From assembly GCF_010548305.1 (NCBI RefSeq), contig NZ_JAAGLV010000007.1:298779-362778 (forward strand): 64,000 nucleotides of DNA. The letters run 5' to 3'. Positions 54,563 through 63,316 of the stretch are shown here, one piece after another. The notes below the pieces were generated by a model. The model worked only from the letters and a program-made list of their open reading frames with translations. It was not told where the DNA came from and did no database searches. Position 1 is the stretch's first letter. Each line of letters opens with the position of its first letter. The DNA is from Streptomyces sp. SID13031 (lineage in GTDB: Bacteria > Actinomycetota > Actinomycetes > Propionibacteriales > Kribbellaceae). A program made the translations under genes and the position numbers.

Positions 54563-55639
54563 GTGCGAAGCGTGAAACAGATGGGTGTAACAAAACGCGC
54601 TGGCCGAGCCACCGTGCGAGATATCGCGGCGGAGACCGGGGTGTCCATCGCCACCGTCTCCCGGGTGCTCAACCAGCACGGGAGCGTTGCACCGCAGACC
54701 CGTGAGCTGGTCGAGGCGGCGGTCGAGCGGTTGGGAGCCCGTGCGCCGAGCCCGCGTGGCGGTCTGCCGAAACCCGTCACCGGCGCCGTCTACGTGCGCT
54801 GTCCGTACGTGCTCACCGACTACTTCGGCCTGATCGTCTCCTCGATCGCCGAGACGCTCGATCGGCATGGTCGCCAGCTCGTCCTGAACGCCGGCGAGGC
54901 CACCGAGCACGACCAGGTCCTGCCGCGCCTGCCCGCCCAGCGCGATCTCGCCGGCGCGATCCTGATCCTGCCGCCGGAGACGAGCGACGAGCTGATCCAG
55001 CTCCGCGCCCGCCGCTTCCCGTTCGTCGTCGTCGATCCCCGTACTCCGCTGCCGCGTAACATCGCCGCCGTCTCCGCGGCACATTTCGCCGGCGCGCGGC
55101 AGATCACCGCACACCTGGTCGGCTTGGGGCACACGCGGATCGGCGTCATCGGCGGCCCGAGCGAATGGCTTGCCTCGGACGCCCGGTTAGGCGGCCACGC
55201 CGCCGCGCTGGCCGACGCCGGCATCCTCCCGGACCCCGCACTCGTCCGCCCGATCCAGCCGACCACCGAGCACGGCCACCGAGCCGCCGGCCAACTCCTC
55301 GACCTCCCCGATCGCCCCACCGCCCTGATCGCGTTCAACGACAAGGCAGCAGTAGGAGCCCTCCAAGCCGCCACCGCCCGCGGTCTGTCGGTACCAAGAG
55401 ACTTGTCGATCGCCGGCTTCGACGACCTGGACCTGAGCCAAGCCACCTCGCCCACCCTCACCACAGTCCGCCAACCCCTGCAGGAGATGGGCCGGATGGC
55501 AGTGAGCCTCCTGATCCGCCTCCTCGACCGCCACGAGCTAGAAGCCCTCCACGTAGAACTCGCCACAGAACTCGTAGTACGAAACTCAACGGCCCCACCA
55601 CTGGTGGGTTCGTATCCGCGGGGGCTGCGGCGGGATTAG
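54563..55639 (+). CDS. LacI family transcriptional regulator
   Basis: 358 aa from GTG 54563; GTG 54572 and ATG 54581 are alternatives and no site decides. The helix-turn-helix is ATVRDIAAETGVSIATVSRVLNQHGSVAPQTRELVEAAVERLG. The ligand domain shows VDPRTPLPRNIAAVSAAHFAGARQITAHLVGLGHTRIGVIGGP and ALIAFNDKAAVGALQAATARGLSVPRDLSIAGFDDLDLSQ. It probably senses a sugar and controls the divergent GH30 gene. The 3' end overlaps tetR by 4 bp. Confidence 0.93.
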   Translation: MRSVKQMGVTKRAGRATVRDIAAETGVSIATVSRVLNQHGSVAPQTRELVEAAVERLGARAPSPRGGLPKPVTGAVYVRCPYVLTDYFGLIVSSIAETLDRHGRQLVLNAGEATEHDQVLPRLPAQRDLAGAILILPPETSDELIQLRARRFPFVVVDPRTPLPRNIAAVSAAHFAGARQITAHLVGLGHTRIGVIGGPSEWLASDARLGGHAAALADAGILPDPALVRPIQPTTEHGHRAAGQLLDLPDRPTALIAFNDKAAVGALQAATARGLSVPRDLSIAGFDDLDLSQATSPTLTTVRQPLQEMGRMAVSLLIRLLDRHELEALHVELATELVVRNSTAPPLVGSYPRGLRRD

Positions 55640-56298
55640 AGCGCGCGGAGTGCTTCCAGGGCGGCGATGAAGTGGGTGACCAGCTCGTCCGGGGAGGTTG
55701 GGCGGTCGGCTTCCGGGAGGCCGGACCATTCGATGGTGAGGTCTTCGACGTAGGCGAGCCAGGCGTGGACTGTCATCCGGACGGGCTCGGTGGTGTCGGG
55801 CTCGCCGAGGAGGTCGAGGACTCGGGTGGTGAGGCCGGCCCGGGTCTGCGCGTAGATCTCGACCACGAAGACGTCGCCGCCGGCGGCGCCGCGGACGAAG
55901 GAGATGTAGGAGTCCCGGCGGCGGGTGACGAAGGCTACGAAGGAGAGCAGCATCTGGTGGAGTTGCTCGTCGGCCGGTAGCGACGCGTCCGGCTTGGTGA
56001 CGCGCAACAGTCGGCGGCCGGCCGCGCTCATCACCTCGACATAGAAGTCGCGCTTGGTCGGGAAGTAGTGGAACAGCAGCCCGCGCGAGATCCCCGCTTC
56101 GGCCGCGACGGCGTCGATCGACAGTTCGTGGATCGGCTGGGTCCGCAACATCATCAGCCCGATGCCGACCAGCTGCTTGCGGCGATCCTCCGCGGTCAGC
56201 CGCCGTCGCCGCCCGTCCGTCGCCTCCGGCCCGGTCCGCGGCCGCGCCTCGGCGTCGAGTTCGCGTTCGTCTTCTCCGGCCTTCACACTATTGAGCAT
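55636..56298 (-). CDS. TetR family transcriptional regulator
   Basis: 220 aa. After a 30-residue acidic/basic lead comes the helix-turn-helix (HELSIDAVAAEAGISRGLLFHYFPTKRDFYVEVMSAAG). The C-terminal ligand domain contains SYISFVRGAAGGDVF and MTVHAWLAYVEDLTIEW, as in TetR proteins linked to fatty-acid genes. It diverges from the acyl-CoA dehydrogenase operon, its likely target. The start codon lies inside a palindrome, so the mRNA may be leaderless and self-repressed. Confidence 0.9.
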   Translation of the reverse strand: MLNSVKAGEDERELDAEARPRTGPEATDGRRRRLTAEDRRKQLVGIGLMMLRTQPIHELSIDAVAAEAGISRGLLFHYFPTKRDFYVEVMSAAGRRLLRVTKPDASLPADEQLHQMLLSFVAFVTRRRDSYISFVRGAAGGDVFVVEIYAQTRAGLTTRVLDLLGEPDTTEPVRMTVHAWLAYVEDLTIEWSGLPEADRPTSPDELVTHFIAALEALRAL

Positions 56299-56304
56299 TG
56301 CTCA
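56292..56304. promoter_or_regulatory. Candidate TetR operator
   Basis: TGAGCATTGCTCA is a perfect 6-1-6 inverted repeat between the TetR gene and the acyl-CoA dehydrogenase operon, overlapping the TetR start codon. The wider context TTGAGCATTGCTCAG resembles operators of fatty-acid TetR repressors. Confidence 0.65.
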
Positions 56305-56357
56305 GTAAGTGCGCTACCGTCAAGGAAGCCGCCAGGAGAAGTGATTGGGGAGACGTG

Positions 56358-57587
56358 ATGGGGTTCGAACCGTCCACCAGGGCGCAGGAATTGATCGAGC
56401 AGGTCGCCGAGTTCATCCGGACCGAGATCGAGCCGGTCGAGGCTGAGCTGCACGCCGCGACGAAGGCCGCCGCCGATCCGTGGCAACCGCAGCCCGCGTT
56501 CAAGGAGCTGCAGGCGAAGGCGCGCAAACAGGGTCTGTGGAATCTGTTCCTGCCACCCGCCGAGCCAGGGAACGAGGCTTACGGCGCAGGCCTGAGCAAC
56601 CTCGACTACGCCCCGATCGCGGAGTTGACCGGTCGCTCGTTCGTCGCGCCGTACGTGTTCAACTGCAACGCTCCCGACACCGGCAACATGGAGGTCCTGC
56701 TCCGCTACGGCACCGCCGAGCAGAAGCAGCAGTGGCTGGAGCCGTTGCTGGACGGCACGATCCGCTCGGCGTTCTGTATGACCGAGCCCGACGTCGCCTC
56801 CTCCGACGCGACCAACATGGCCGCCACCGCGATCCTCGATGGCGACGAGGTCGTCATCAACGGCCGTAAGTGGTGGAGCACCGGCGTCGGTCACCCCGAC
56901 TGCGAGCTGCTCATCTTCATGGGTCTCACCGACCCCGACGCGCACCGCTACGCGCGCCACACGATGGTCCTCGTCCCGCGGGACACCCGCGGTGTGAAGG
57001 TCGAGCGGCTGCTGCCCGCGATGGGCCGGTACGACGAACCGCACGGCCACGGCGAGGTCTCGTTCACCGACGTCCGGGTGCCCGCCTCGAACATCCTGGT
57101 CGGTACCGGTCGCGCGTTCGAGATCGCCCAGGGCCGGCTCGGTCCCGGTCGCGTGCACCACTGCATGCGGCTGATCGGGCTCGCCGAGCACGCGCTCGAG
57201 CTCGCCATCAAGCGCGGTACCAGCCGGACCGCGTTCGGCAAGCCGCTGGTCAACCTCGGTGGCAACCGCGAGCGGATCGCCGACGCGCGGATCGCGATCA
57301 ATCAGGCGCGCCTGCTCGTGCTGCAGACGGCGTACCTGCTGGACACCAAGGGACTGGCCGGCGCGTTGAGCGAGGTCAGCCAGATCAAGGTCGCCGTCCC
57401 GCGGATGGCGCAGGACGTGATCGACATGGCGATCCAGCTGCACGGCGGCGGCGGGCTGTCCGACGACTTCCCGCTCGCGGGAGCATGGACGAGTGCGCGG
57501 GCGCTGCGACTGGCCGACGGGCCGGACGAGGTGCATCGTGGTGTGGTCGCGAAGATCGAGCTGGCGAAGTACAAGGAGTCCGAATGA
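56358..57587 (+). CDS. Acyl-CoA dehydrogenase (ACAD10/11-like)
   Basis: 409 aa from ATG 56358 with GGGGAG upstream. Flavin-binding motifs FCMTEPDVASSDATNMAATA and WWSTGVGHPDCEL, the RTAFGKPL segment, and the C-terminal QLHGGGGLSDDFPLAGAWTSARALRLADGPDEVHRG are clear. The ADGPDEVH ending is typical of the ACAD10/11 branch that works with APH-like kinases. It likely handles acyl-CoA or 4-phosphoacyl-CoA. It is first in a six-gene operon, with an ATGA overlap to the next gene. Confidence 0.92.
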   Translation: MGFEPSTRAQELIEQVAEFIRTEIEPVEAELHAATKAAADPWQPQPAFKELQAKARKQGLWNLFLPPAEPGNEAYGAGLSNLDYAPIAELTGRSFVAPYVFNCNAPDTGNMEVLLRYGTAEQKQQWLEPLLDGTIRSAFCMTEPDVASSDATNMAATAILDGDEVVINGRKWWSTGVGHPDCELLIFMGLTDPDAHRYARHTMVLVPRDTRGVKVERLLPAMGRYDEPHGHGEVSFTDVRVPASNILVGTGRAFEIAQGRLGPGRVHHCMRLIGLAEHALELAIKRGTSRTAFGKPLVNLGGNRERIADARIAINQARLLVLQTAYLLDTKGLAGALSEVSQIKVAVPRMAQDVIDMAIQLHGGGGLSDDFPLAGAWTSARALRLADGPDEVHRGVVAKIELAKYKESE

Positions 57588-58393
57588 GCAGGGTTCTCGT
57601 CACCGGTGGCGCTAGTGGGCTCGGGGCGGCGCTCGTCGCCCGGTTCGTTGCTGACGGCCACCAAGTGCTCAGTACCGATGTGGCGGCGGAGTCGCCGCCG
57701 CCGGCCGGCGCGCAGTACCGGCAGCTGAATGTGCGCGATGCCGGTGACTGGGACAAGGCTGTCGCCTGGTGTGAGGAGAACTGGGGCGGGCTCGACATCC
57801 TGGTGAACAACGCCGGGATCGCGACCGGCGGCCGGATCGACGTCGAGTCGCTGGACGAGTGGGACCGCGTCGTCGACATCAACCTGATGGGCGTCGTCCG
57901 CGGCTGTCGCGCCTTCACGCCGATGCTCAAGCGGCAGCGCTCCGGTCACATCGTCAACACCGCTTCGGCGGCCGGCCTCGTGCACCCGCCGATGATGAGC
58001 TCCTACAACACGGTCAAGGCCGGTGTGGTGGCGTTGTCGGAGACGCTCTCGCACGAGCTGCACCCGTACGGTGTGACCGTGTCGGTCGTCTGCCCGTCCT
58101 TCTTCAAGACCAACCTGGCCGATTCGCTCCAGGGCGACGACACCGAGATGCGCGCCACCGCCCGCAAGCTGATCGAGAAGTCGCCGCGGACCGCGGACGA
58201 GATCGCCGGCAACGTCATCGCCGGGATCAAGAAGCAGCAGTTCCTGATCATTCCGGACCGCCCGGCCCTGATGGCGTGGCGCACCAAGCGCTTCGCCCGC
58301 CCGCTGTACGACCGCCAGATGCGCAAGATCGCGGCGCGAGCGCGGGACCGGGCCGAGAGCGCGGCGACGAAGCAGGCTGCCGGAGAGCGCTGA
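57584..58393 (+). CDS. SDR family oxidoreductase
   Basis: 269 aa with the start overlapping the previous stop. The Rossmann motif is TGGASGLGAALVARF, followed by NNAGIATGG, NTASAAG and the catalytic SYNTVKAG (Tyr-x3-Lys). VVCPSFFKTNLAD follows. A dehydrogenase/reductase of a hydroxyacyl or keto intermediate is likely from context. The stop overlaps the APH start by one base (TGATG). Confidence 0.92.
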   Translation: MSRVLVTGGASGLGAALVARFVADGHQVLSTDVAAESPPPAGAQYRQLNVRDAGDWDKAVAWCEENWGGLDILVNNAGIATGGRIDVESLDEWDRVVDINLMGVVRGCRAFTPMLKRQRSGHIVNTASAAGLVHPPMMSSYNTVKAGVVALSETLSHELHPYGVTVSVVCPSFFKTNLADSLQGDDTEMRATARKLIEKSPRTADEIAGNVIAGIKKQQFLIIPDRPALMAWRTKRFARPLYDRQMRKIAARARDRAESAATKQAAGER

Positions 58394-59457
58394 TGGCAGT
58401 GGACCAAGGCTCGGTCGAGGGCGCCCGTACGGTCCGCGACGAGGACGCGTTCGACGTACCAGTGGTGGATGCCTGGCTTCGGGAGCAGACGACGCTGCCG
58501 ACCGGGCTGCCCGAGGTACGGCAGTTCGCCGGCGGGGCCTCCAACCTCACCTATCTGCTGCGTTACGCCGATCAGGATCTGATCCTGCGGCGACCGCCGG
58601 CCGGGACCAAGGCCAAGAGCGCGCACGACATGGGCCGCGAGTTCCGGATCCAGCAACAGCTGGCGCCGGTCTTCCCGTATGTGCCACGGATGGTGGCCCA
58701 CTGCACCGACGACGCCGTGATCGGGTCCGAGTTCTACGTGATGGAGAGGGTCGCCGGTACGATCCCGCGGCGCTCCGAGCTGGGTGTCGACCTGACGCCG
58801 GAGCAGACGAAGCAGCTCGGGTACAAGTTGATCGACACGCTGGTCGACCTCCACCAGGTGGATGCACAGAAGGCAGGACTCGGGGATCTCGGCAAGGGCG
58901 AGGGGTTCGTCGAGCGGCAGGTGACCGGCTGGACCGGGCGGTACCGCAAGGTCAAGACCTGGAACGTGCCCAGCTTCGAGAAGGTGATGGCCTGGCTCGA
59001 GGCCAACAAGCCCGCCGACGTCCGGATCTGCGTGATCCACAACGACTTCCGGCTCGACAACGTCGTGCTCGCGCCCGACGACCCGCTGAAGATCGTCGGC
59101 GTGCTCGACTGGGAGCTCGCCACCCTCGGCGACCCGCTGATGGACCTCGGTAGCGCGCTCGCCTACTGGGTGCAGGCCGACGACGACTGGGCCTTCCGCC
59201 GGTTCCGGCTGCAGCCGTCGGATGTGCCGGGGATGATCAGCCGCGACGAGATCGTCCGCTACTACTGCGAGAAGTCCGGGCTGGACGCGTCGAACTGGGC
59301 CTTCTACGAGGTCTTCGGGCTGTTCCGGCTCGCGGTGATCGCGCAGCAGATCTACTACCGCTACCACCACAAGCAGACCAGCAACCCGCGCTTCAAGAAC
59401 CTCTGGCTGCCGGTCAACCTGCTCGAGCGCCGCTGCCGCCGGATCATGAGTCGCTGA
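58393..59457 (+). CDS. APH-type phosphotransferase family protein
   Basis: 354 aa from ATG 58393. Kinase-like motifs: RQFAGGASNLTYLLRYADQDLILRRPP (ATP loop and lysine-equivalent), CVIHNDFRLDNVVL (Brenner loop) and GVLDWELATLGDPLMDLG (metal Asp). It matches the ACAD10/11 kinase half and LvaA, which phosphorylate 4-hydroxyacyl-CoA. Pairing with an ACAD11-like dehydrogenase supports that function by inference. It joins the next gene with no gap. Confidence 0.9.
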   Translation: MAVDQGSVEGARTVRDEDAFDVPVVDAWLREQTTLPTGLPEVRQFAGGASNLTYLLRYADQDLILRRPPAGTKAKSAHDMGREFRIQQQLAPVFPYVPRMVAHCTDDAVIGSEFYVMERVAGTIPRRSELGVDLTPEQTKQLGYKLIDTLVDLHQVDAQKAGLGDLGKGEGFVERQVTGWTGRYRKVKTWNVPSFEKVMAWLEANKPADVRICVIHNDFRLDNVVLAPDDPLKIVGVLDWELATLGDPLMDLGSALAYWVQADDDWAFRRFRLQPSDVPGMISRDEIVRYYCEKSGLDASNWAFYEVFGLFRLAVIAQQIYYRYHHKQTSNPRFKNLWLPVNLLERRCRRIMSR

Positions 59458-60141
59458 ATGCCGACCATCTACCTGATCCGGCACGCGCAGGCGTCGTTCG
59501 GGCGCAGCGACTACGACCGGCTCTCGCCGCAAGGTGAGCAGCAGTCCGCAGTACTGGGCAAGGCGCTCACCGAACGCGGGCTGAAGCCGACGCTCGTCGT
59601 CGCGGGGGCGATGCGCCGCCACGCGCAGACGGCCGAGATCGCGTTGCGGACAGCGGGTCTCGAAGTACCGGTCGACGTCGACGACGGGCTCAACGAGTTC
59701 GACCACGACCAGGTGATCGTCGCGTACAAGCCCGCGTACAAGCGCCGCGCGGTCCTGCTCGCTGATCTGGCCCGATCCGGTCATCCGGTGCGCGCGTTCC
59801 AGGAGATGTTCAGCGCTGCCACGGAGCAGTGGGCCGGCAGCGACGGTGCCGGCTATCCAGAGTCGTTCGCAGCCTTCTGCCAGCGCTCGGAAGACGCAGT
59901 ACGCCGTACTGCCGACCGTCTGGGCAAAGGCGAGACGGCGATCGTCTTCACCTCGGGCGGCCCGATCGCTGCCGTCACCAGTCGGCTGCTGGCCGGTGAC
60001 GACGGCCTGTGGCTCAAGCTCAACCCGGTCACCGTCAACACCGCGATCACCAAGGTGACCGCCGGGCGTAGCGGGCTCACCCTGGTCAGCTACAACGAAC
60101 ACGGCCATCTCGACGGCACCGAACTGCTCTCCTACAGATAA
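59458..60141 (+). CDS. Histidine phosphatase family protein
   Basis: 227 aa, starting immediately after the APH stop. The motif LIRHAQASFGRSDYDRLSPQGEQQ has His followed by RHAQ in place of RHG, with catalytic His later in VFTSGGPIAA (branch with Ser/Gly). The second arginine is in GAMRRHAQTAE. It may dephosphorylate an intermediate of the neighbouring kinase. Typical in ACAD/APH clusters. Confidence 0.87.
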   Translation: MPTIYLIRHAQASFGRSDYDRLSPQGEQQSAVLGKALTERGLKPTLVVAGAMRRHAQTAEIALRTAGLEVPVDVDDGLNEFDHDQVIVAYKPAYKRRAVLLADLARSGHPVRAFQEMFSAATEQWAGSDGAGYPESFAAFCQRSEDAVRRTADRLGKGETAIVFTSGGPIAAVTSRLLAGDDGLWLKLNPVTVNTAITKVTAGRSGLTLVSYNEHGHLDGTELLSYR

Positions 60142-60151
60142 GGCGACCTTG

Positions 60152-60895
60152 ATGCGACGCAACATCCTGATCACCGGGGCGAGCTCGGGGCTCGGTGAGG
60201 AGATGGCCCGGCAGTTCGCCGCCAAGGGCCACAACCTGGCGCTGACCGCCCGGCGCGAGGACCGGCTGAAGGCTCTGCAGGCGGAGCTGACCGCGGCCCA
60301 CCCCGAGCTCACCGTGCTGATCCACACCCTCGACGTGAACGATCACGACGCCGTGTTCGAGACGTTCCGGGCGATCGACGCCGAGCTGCCGCTGGACCGG
60401 ATCATCGTGAACGCCGGGATCGGCAGGGGAGCGCCGCTCGGCTCCGGCCGGTTCGACGCGAACCTGATCACCGCGCAGACGAACTTCGTCGCGGCGCTGG
60501 CCCAGGCGGAGGCCGCGATGGAGCTCTTCCGGGGCAGGAACGCGGGCCACCTGGTCTTCATCTCGTCGGTGGCGGCGATGCGGGGGCTGCCGAAGGCGAT
60601 GACGATCTACGCCGCATCCAAGGCTGCGGTGGCGACGCTGGCCGAAGGTCTCCAGCTGGAGCTGCTCGGGAAGCCGATCAAGGTGAGCACGATCTATCCC
60701 GGCTACATCAAGTCCGAACTGAACGAGAACGCCGCCGCCATGCCGTTCGTCGTCGATACCGTTCCCGGTGTCCGGGCGATGGTGGCGGCGATCGACGCGG
60801 AGAAGGCGAAGGCATTCGTGCCATCGTGGCCCTGGGTGCTGATGGCAAGGGTGCTGAGATACGCGCCGCTGCCGCTGGTGAAGAGGATGTTCTAA
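60152..60895 (+). CDS. SDR family oxidoreductase
   Basis: 247 aa from ATG 60152, preceded by AAGG. TGASSGLGEEMARQFAAKGHNLALTARREDRL, NAGIGRG, FISSVAAMRGLPKAMTIYAASKAAVATLAEGL (Tyr-x3-Lys) and YPGYIKSELNE are classic. It differs from the SDR three genes earlier, so the operon has two reductases. It abuts the LLM gene. Confidence 0.92.
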   Translation: MRRNILITGASSGLGEEMARQFAAKGHNLALTARREDRLKALQAELTAAHPELTVLIHTLDVNDHDAVFETFRAIDAELPLDRIIVNAGIGRGAPLGSGRFDANLITAQTNFVAALAQAEAAMELFRGRNAGHLVFISSVAAMRGLPKAMTIYAASKAAVATLAEGLQLELLGKPIKVSTIYPGYIKSELNENAAAMPFVVDTVPGVRAMVAAIDAEKAKAFVPSWPWVLMARVLRYAPLPLVKRMF

Positions 60896-61852
60896 ATGCG
60901 CTGGGGTCTGACCGTTCCGCTGACCGGAGTACCGATCCGGGACCACAAACCGTTGATCACCGAGCTGGCGTCGCTGGGTTACACCGATCTGTGGTCGGCC
61001 GAGGTGGCCGGCGCGGATGCGTTCACGCCGTTGGTGCTGGCCTCCGAGTGGGAGCAGCAGTTGCGGTTGGGGACGGCGGTGGTACCGGTTCACACGCGTG
61101 GGCCGGCGGCGCTGGCGATGAGTGCGGCCGCGTTGGCCGATCTCGCGCCCGGGCGGTTCGTGCTGGGGATCGGGGCTTCGTCGGAGACGATCGTGACCGG
61201 GTGGAACGGGATCGCGTACGACCCGCCGTTCGCCCGCACGCGCGACGTACTGCGCTTCCTCCGGCAGGCGTTCGCGGGGGAGAAGGTCGACGGGGAGTTC
61301 GACAGCTTCACGATCAAGCGGTTCCGGTTGGAGAAGGCGCCGGATGTGCCGCCCGCGATCATGCTCGCCGCGCTCCGGCCGCAGATGCTGCGGCTGGCCG
61401 CCCGGGAGGCGGATGGCGCGATCACCAACTGGCTGTCGGCCGGTGACATTCGTCAGGTTCGCGCCGAGCTCGGTGACGACAAGGAGCTGGCCGCCCGGAT
61501 CTTCGTCTGCGTCACCGAGGACGCCGAGATGGCGCGCAACATCGGCCGCTTCCTGATCGCGACCTACCTGACCGTGCCCGGGTACGCCGCCTTCCACGAC
61601 TGGCTAGGCCGTGGCGAGGCGATGAAACCGATGCGCGATGCCTGGGCCGCCGGCGACCGGAACGCCGCGATGGCCGCGGTGCCGATCGACGTGATCGACG
61701 ACCTGGTCGTGCACGGCTCGGCCGCCGACTGCCGGGCCCAGATCAACGAGTACGTCGCCAACGGCCTCGACACCCCGATCCTCGCCACGCTCCCCACCGG
61801 CGCCGACCTAATGGAGACGGCTCGCTCCCTGGCACCCGTGCAGGCCGGCTGA
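60896..61852 (+). CDS. LLM class F420-dependent oxidoreductase
   Basis: 318 aa, starting right after the SDR stop. MRWGLTVPLTGVPIRDHKPLITELASLGYTDLWSAEVAGADAFTPL, LGTAVVPVHTRGPAALAMSAAALADLAPGRFVLGIGASS and AALRPQMLRLAAREADGAITNWL fit the luciferase-like monooxygenase family that uses F420. The substrate is unknown. It is the last gene of the operon, converging with the Pro-rich protein gene 4 bp away. Confidence 0.9.
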   Translation: MRWGLTVPLTGVPIRDHKPLITELASLGYTDLWSAEVAGADAFTPLVLASEWEQQLRLGTAVVPVHTRGPAALAMSAAALADLAPGRFVLGIGASSETIVTGWNGIAYDPPFARTRDVLRFLRQAFAGEKVDGEFDSFTIKRFRLEKAPDVPPAIMLAALRPQMLRLAAREADGAITNWLSAGDIRQVRAELGDDKELAARIFVCVTEDAEMARNIGRFLIATYLTVPGYAAFHDWLGRGEAMKPMRDAWAAGDRNAAMAAVPIDVIDDLVVHGSAADCRAQINEYVANGLDTPILATLPTGADLMETARSLAPVQAG

Positions 61853-61856
61853 GCGA

Positions 61857-62552
61857 TCAGCTGGTCTTCAGCTGGAAGATCCGGACGCAGGGGCCCTGGG
61901 TGATGATCGTTCCGCTGACCTTGCTGCCCTTGGTGGTACCCGTGAAGGGGACCAGGTAGGGGTCCTGGCCGATCACCGGCTCGCTGGCGGCCAGTTTCGT
62001 CGGCGCCGCGATCCAGAGGTTGACCAGGATCGGCATCGTCGACTTCGTGTCGGCGCAGGTGAGCGCGACCGCGCCGTCGGTGTCGCCCGCGTTGAGCCGG
62101 GCGATGAAGCTGACCGCCAGGTTGAGCGCCGCGCGCTCGGTGCCGGGCAACGGCCTGCTGGTCACGGGCTTGCTGGCCACAGGTTTGGTCGGAATCTTGG
62201 AAGGCGCCGCGGACGGGACGGTCTTCGAGGGCACGGGCTGGGTCACCTTCCCCGTGGTCGGTGGTGGCGCGGCCGGAGCCGTACCGCCGTCGTCGTTGCC
62301 GGCCGTCAGCGTGAAGGCGAGGAAGCCGGCGATGGCCAGGACGGCGACGAGCAGCACCGCGATCAAGACGATGATCAGGCCGGCCCGGTTCCGGCGCGGC
62401 GGTCCGCCGTACGGCGGCGCGGCCCAGTTCCCACCCTGCGGCTGGTACGGCTGCGATTGCGACTGGTACGGCTGCGACTGCCAGCCAGGCGTCGGATTCT
62501 GACCGCCCTGCGGAGGAGGATTCTGCGGGCCGGGCGGCGATGGATAGCTCAC
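61857..62552 (-). CDS. Pro-rich membrane-anchored protein
   Basis: 231 aa from GTG 62552 (VSYPSPPGPQ); earlier starts give an unlikely leader. The N-terminal 65 residues are Pro/Gln/Gly/Tyr-rich repeats (QPYQSQSQPYQPQGG), then one helix (AGLIIVLIAVLLVAVLAIAGFLAFTL). A Pro/Ser/Lys linker with short TKPVASKPVTSRP repeats leads to an extracytoplasmic domain of about 100 residues (ALNLAVSFIARLNAGDTDGAVALTC) with two cysteines, resembling a NTF2-like fold. Function unknown. Confidence 0.75.
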   Translation of the reverse strand: MSYPSPPGPQNPPPQGGQNPTPGWQSQPYQSQSQPYQPQGGNWAAPPYGGPPRRNRAGLIIVLIAVLLVAVLAIAGFLAFTLTAGNDDGGTAPAAPPPTTGKVTQPVPSKTVPSAAPSKIPTKPVASKPVTSRPLPGTERAALNLAVSFIARLNAGDTDGAVALTCADTKSTMPILVNLWIAAPTKLAASEPVIGQDPYLVPFTGTTKGSKVSGTIITQGPCVRIFQLKTS

Positions 62553-62635
62553 AGAGCCAAGTGTCGCAGCGAGAGGTCCATTTCCGCCGCGCGCCGGAAG
62601 CGCCGAGCCCCGGTGCGGTGCAGCAGACTGATCCG

Positions 62636-63316
62636 GTGACCGATCCTGCACGGGTAGTCAGGGCAGTGGTCGTTGCCTTGGTGGTCGGGCTCGGGCTGGG
62701 CTTCCTCACCCAGCACCTGCAGGCCCACCTGCCGGGCAACTGGAACACCCTGGCCAACTCGGGGGCCGTCTGGGTCATCTTCGCCTTCATGGTGACCGCC
62801 GGGCTACGGCTGCCGGCCGGCTGGTCGGCGTTGCTCGGCTTCCTCACTCTGATGAGCGCCTTGACCGGGTACTACGTATCGGCGCGCTTCATCGACGACG
62901 TCACGAGTTCCGCGTCGACCATGGCGGTCTGGCTGGTCGCCGCGATCGTGGGTGGACCTGTCTTCGGGGTCGCGGGCAGCTGGTGGGAAGCGGGCGGCGC
63001 CGTTGGTAGTACCGGGAGTTGGTGGAGCACCGGCGGCGAGTCCCAGCGGAGCGAAACACGGTTGTGGCACGTCAGCCGCCCGGTCGTCGCCGTCGCCCTG
63101 GTCAGCGCCGTCCTCCTTGCCGAAGGCATCTACCTCCTCTGGCACGTGGACAACAAACACACCTCCGGCCGGGTCGAGGTCGTGTTCGCGATCTTCGCCC
63201 CGATCTCCCTGTCCCACACCACCCGCGACCGCCTGACCGGCTTCCTCCTCCTGCTCCCCCTCGCCCTGCTGGGAATCGCCTTCTACGGTCTGTTCGACGT
63301 GCTGGTCGCTAGCTAA
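62636..63316 (+). CDS. DUF6518-like membrane protein
   Basis: 226 aa from GTG 62636; an in-frame ATG at 62540 would overlap the divergent gene. Seven or so short hydrophobic helices (VVRAVVVALVVGLGLGFLTQ, WVIFAFMVTAGL, VVAVALVSAVLLAEGIYLLWHV). LPGNWNTLANSGAVWVIFAFM is characteristic of a family of actinobacterial membrane proteins I recall as DUF6518. Function unknown. The 3' end overlaps that of the convergent MmcQ/YjbR gene by 8 bp. Confidence 0.7.
   Translation: MTDPARVVRAVVVALVVGLGLGFLTQHLQAHLPGNWNTLANSGAVWVIFAFMVTAGLRLPAGWSALLGFLTLMSALTGYYVSARFIDDVTSSASTMAVWLVAAIVGGPVFGVAGSWWEAGGAVGSTGSWWSTGGESQRSETRLWHVSRPVVAVALVSAVLLAEGIYLLWHVDNKHTSGRVEVVFAIFAPISLSHTTRDRLTGFLLLLPLALLGIAFYGLFDVLVAS

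Noticed and set aside
58003..60327. 774-codon minus-strand ORF across the SDR, APH and phosphatase genes
   Set aside because: Shadow of three clear genes on the plus strand.
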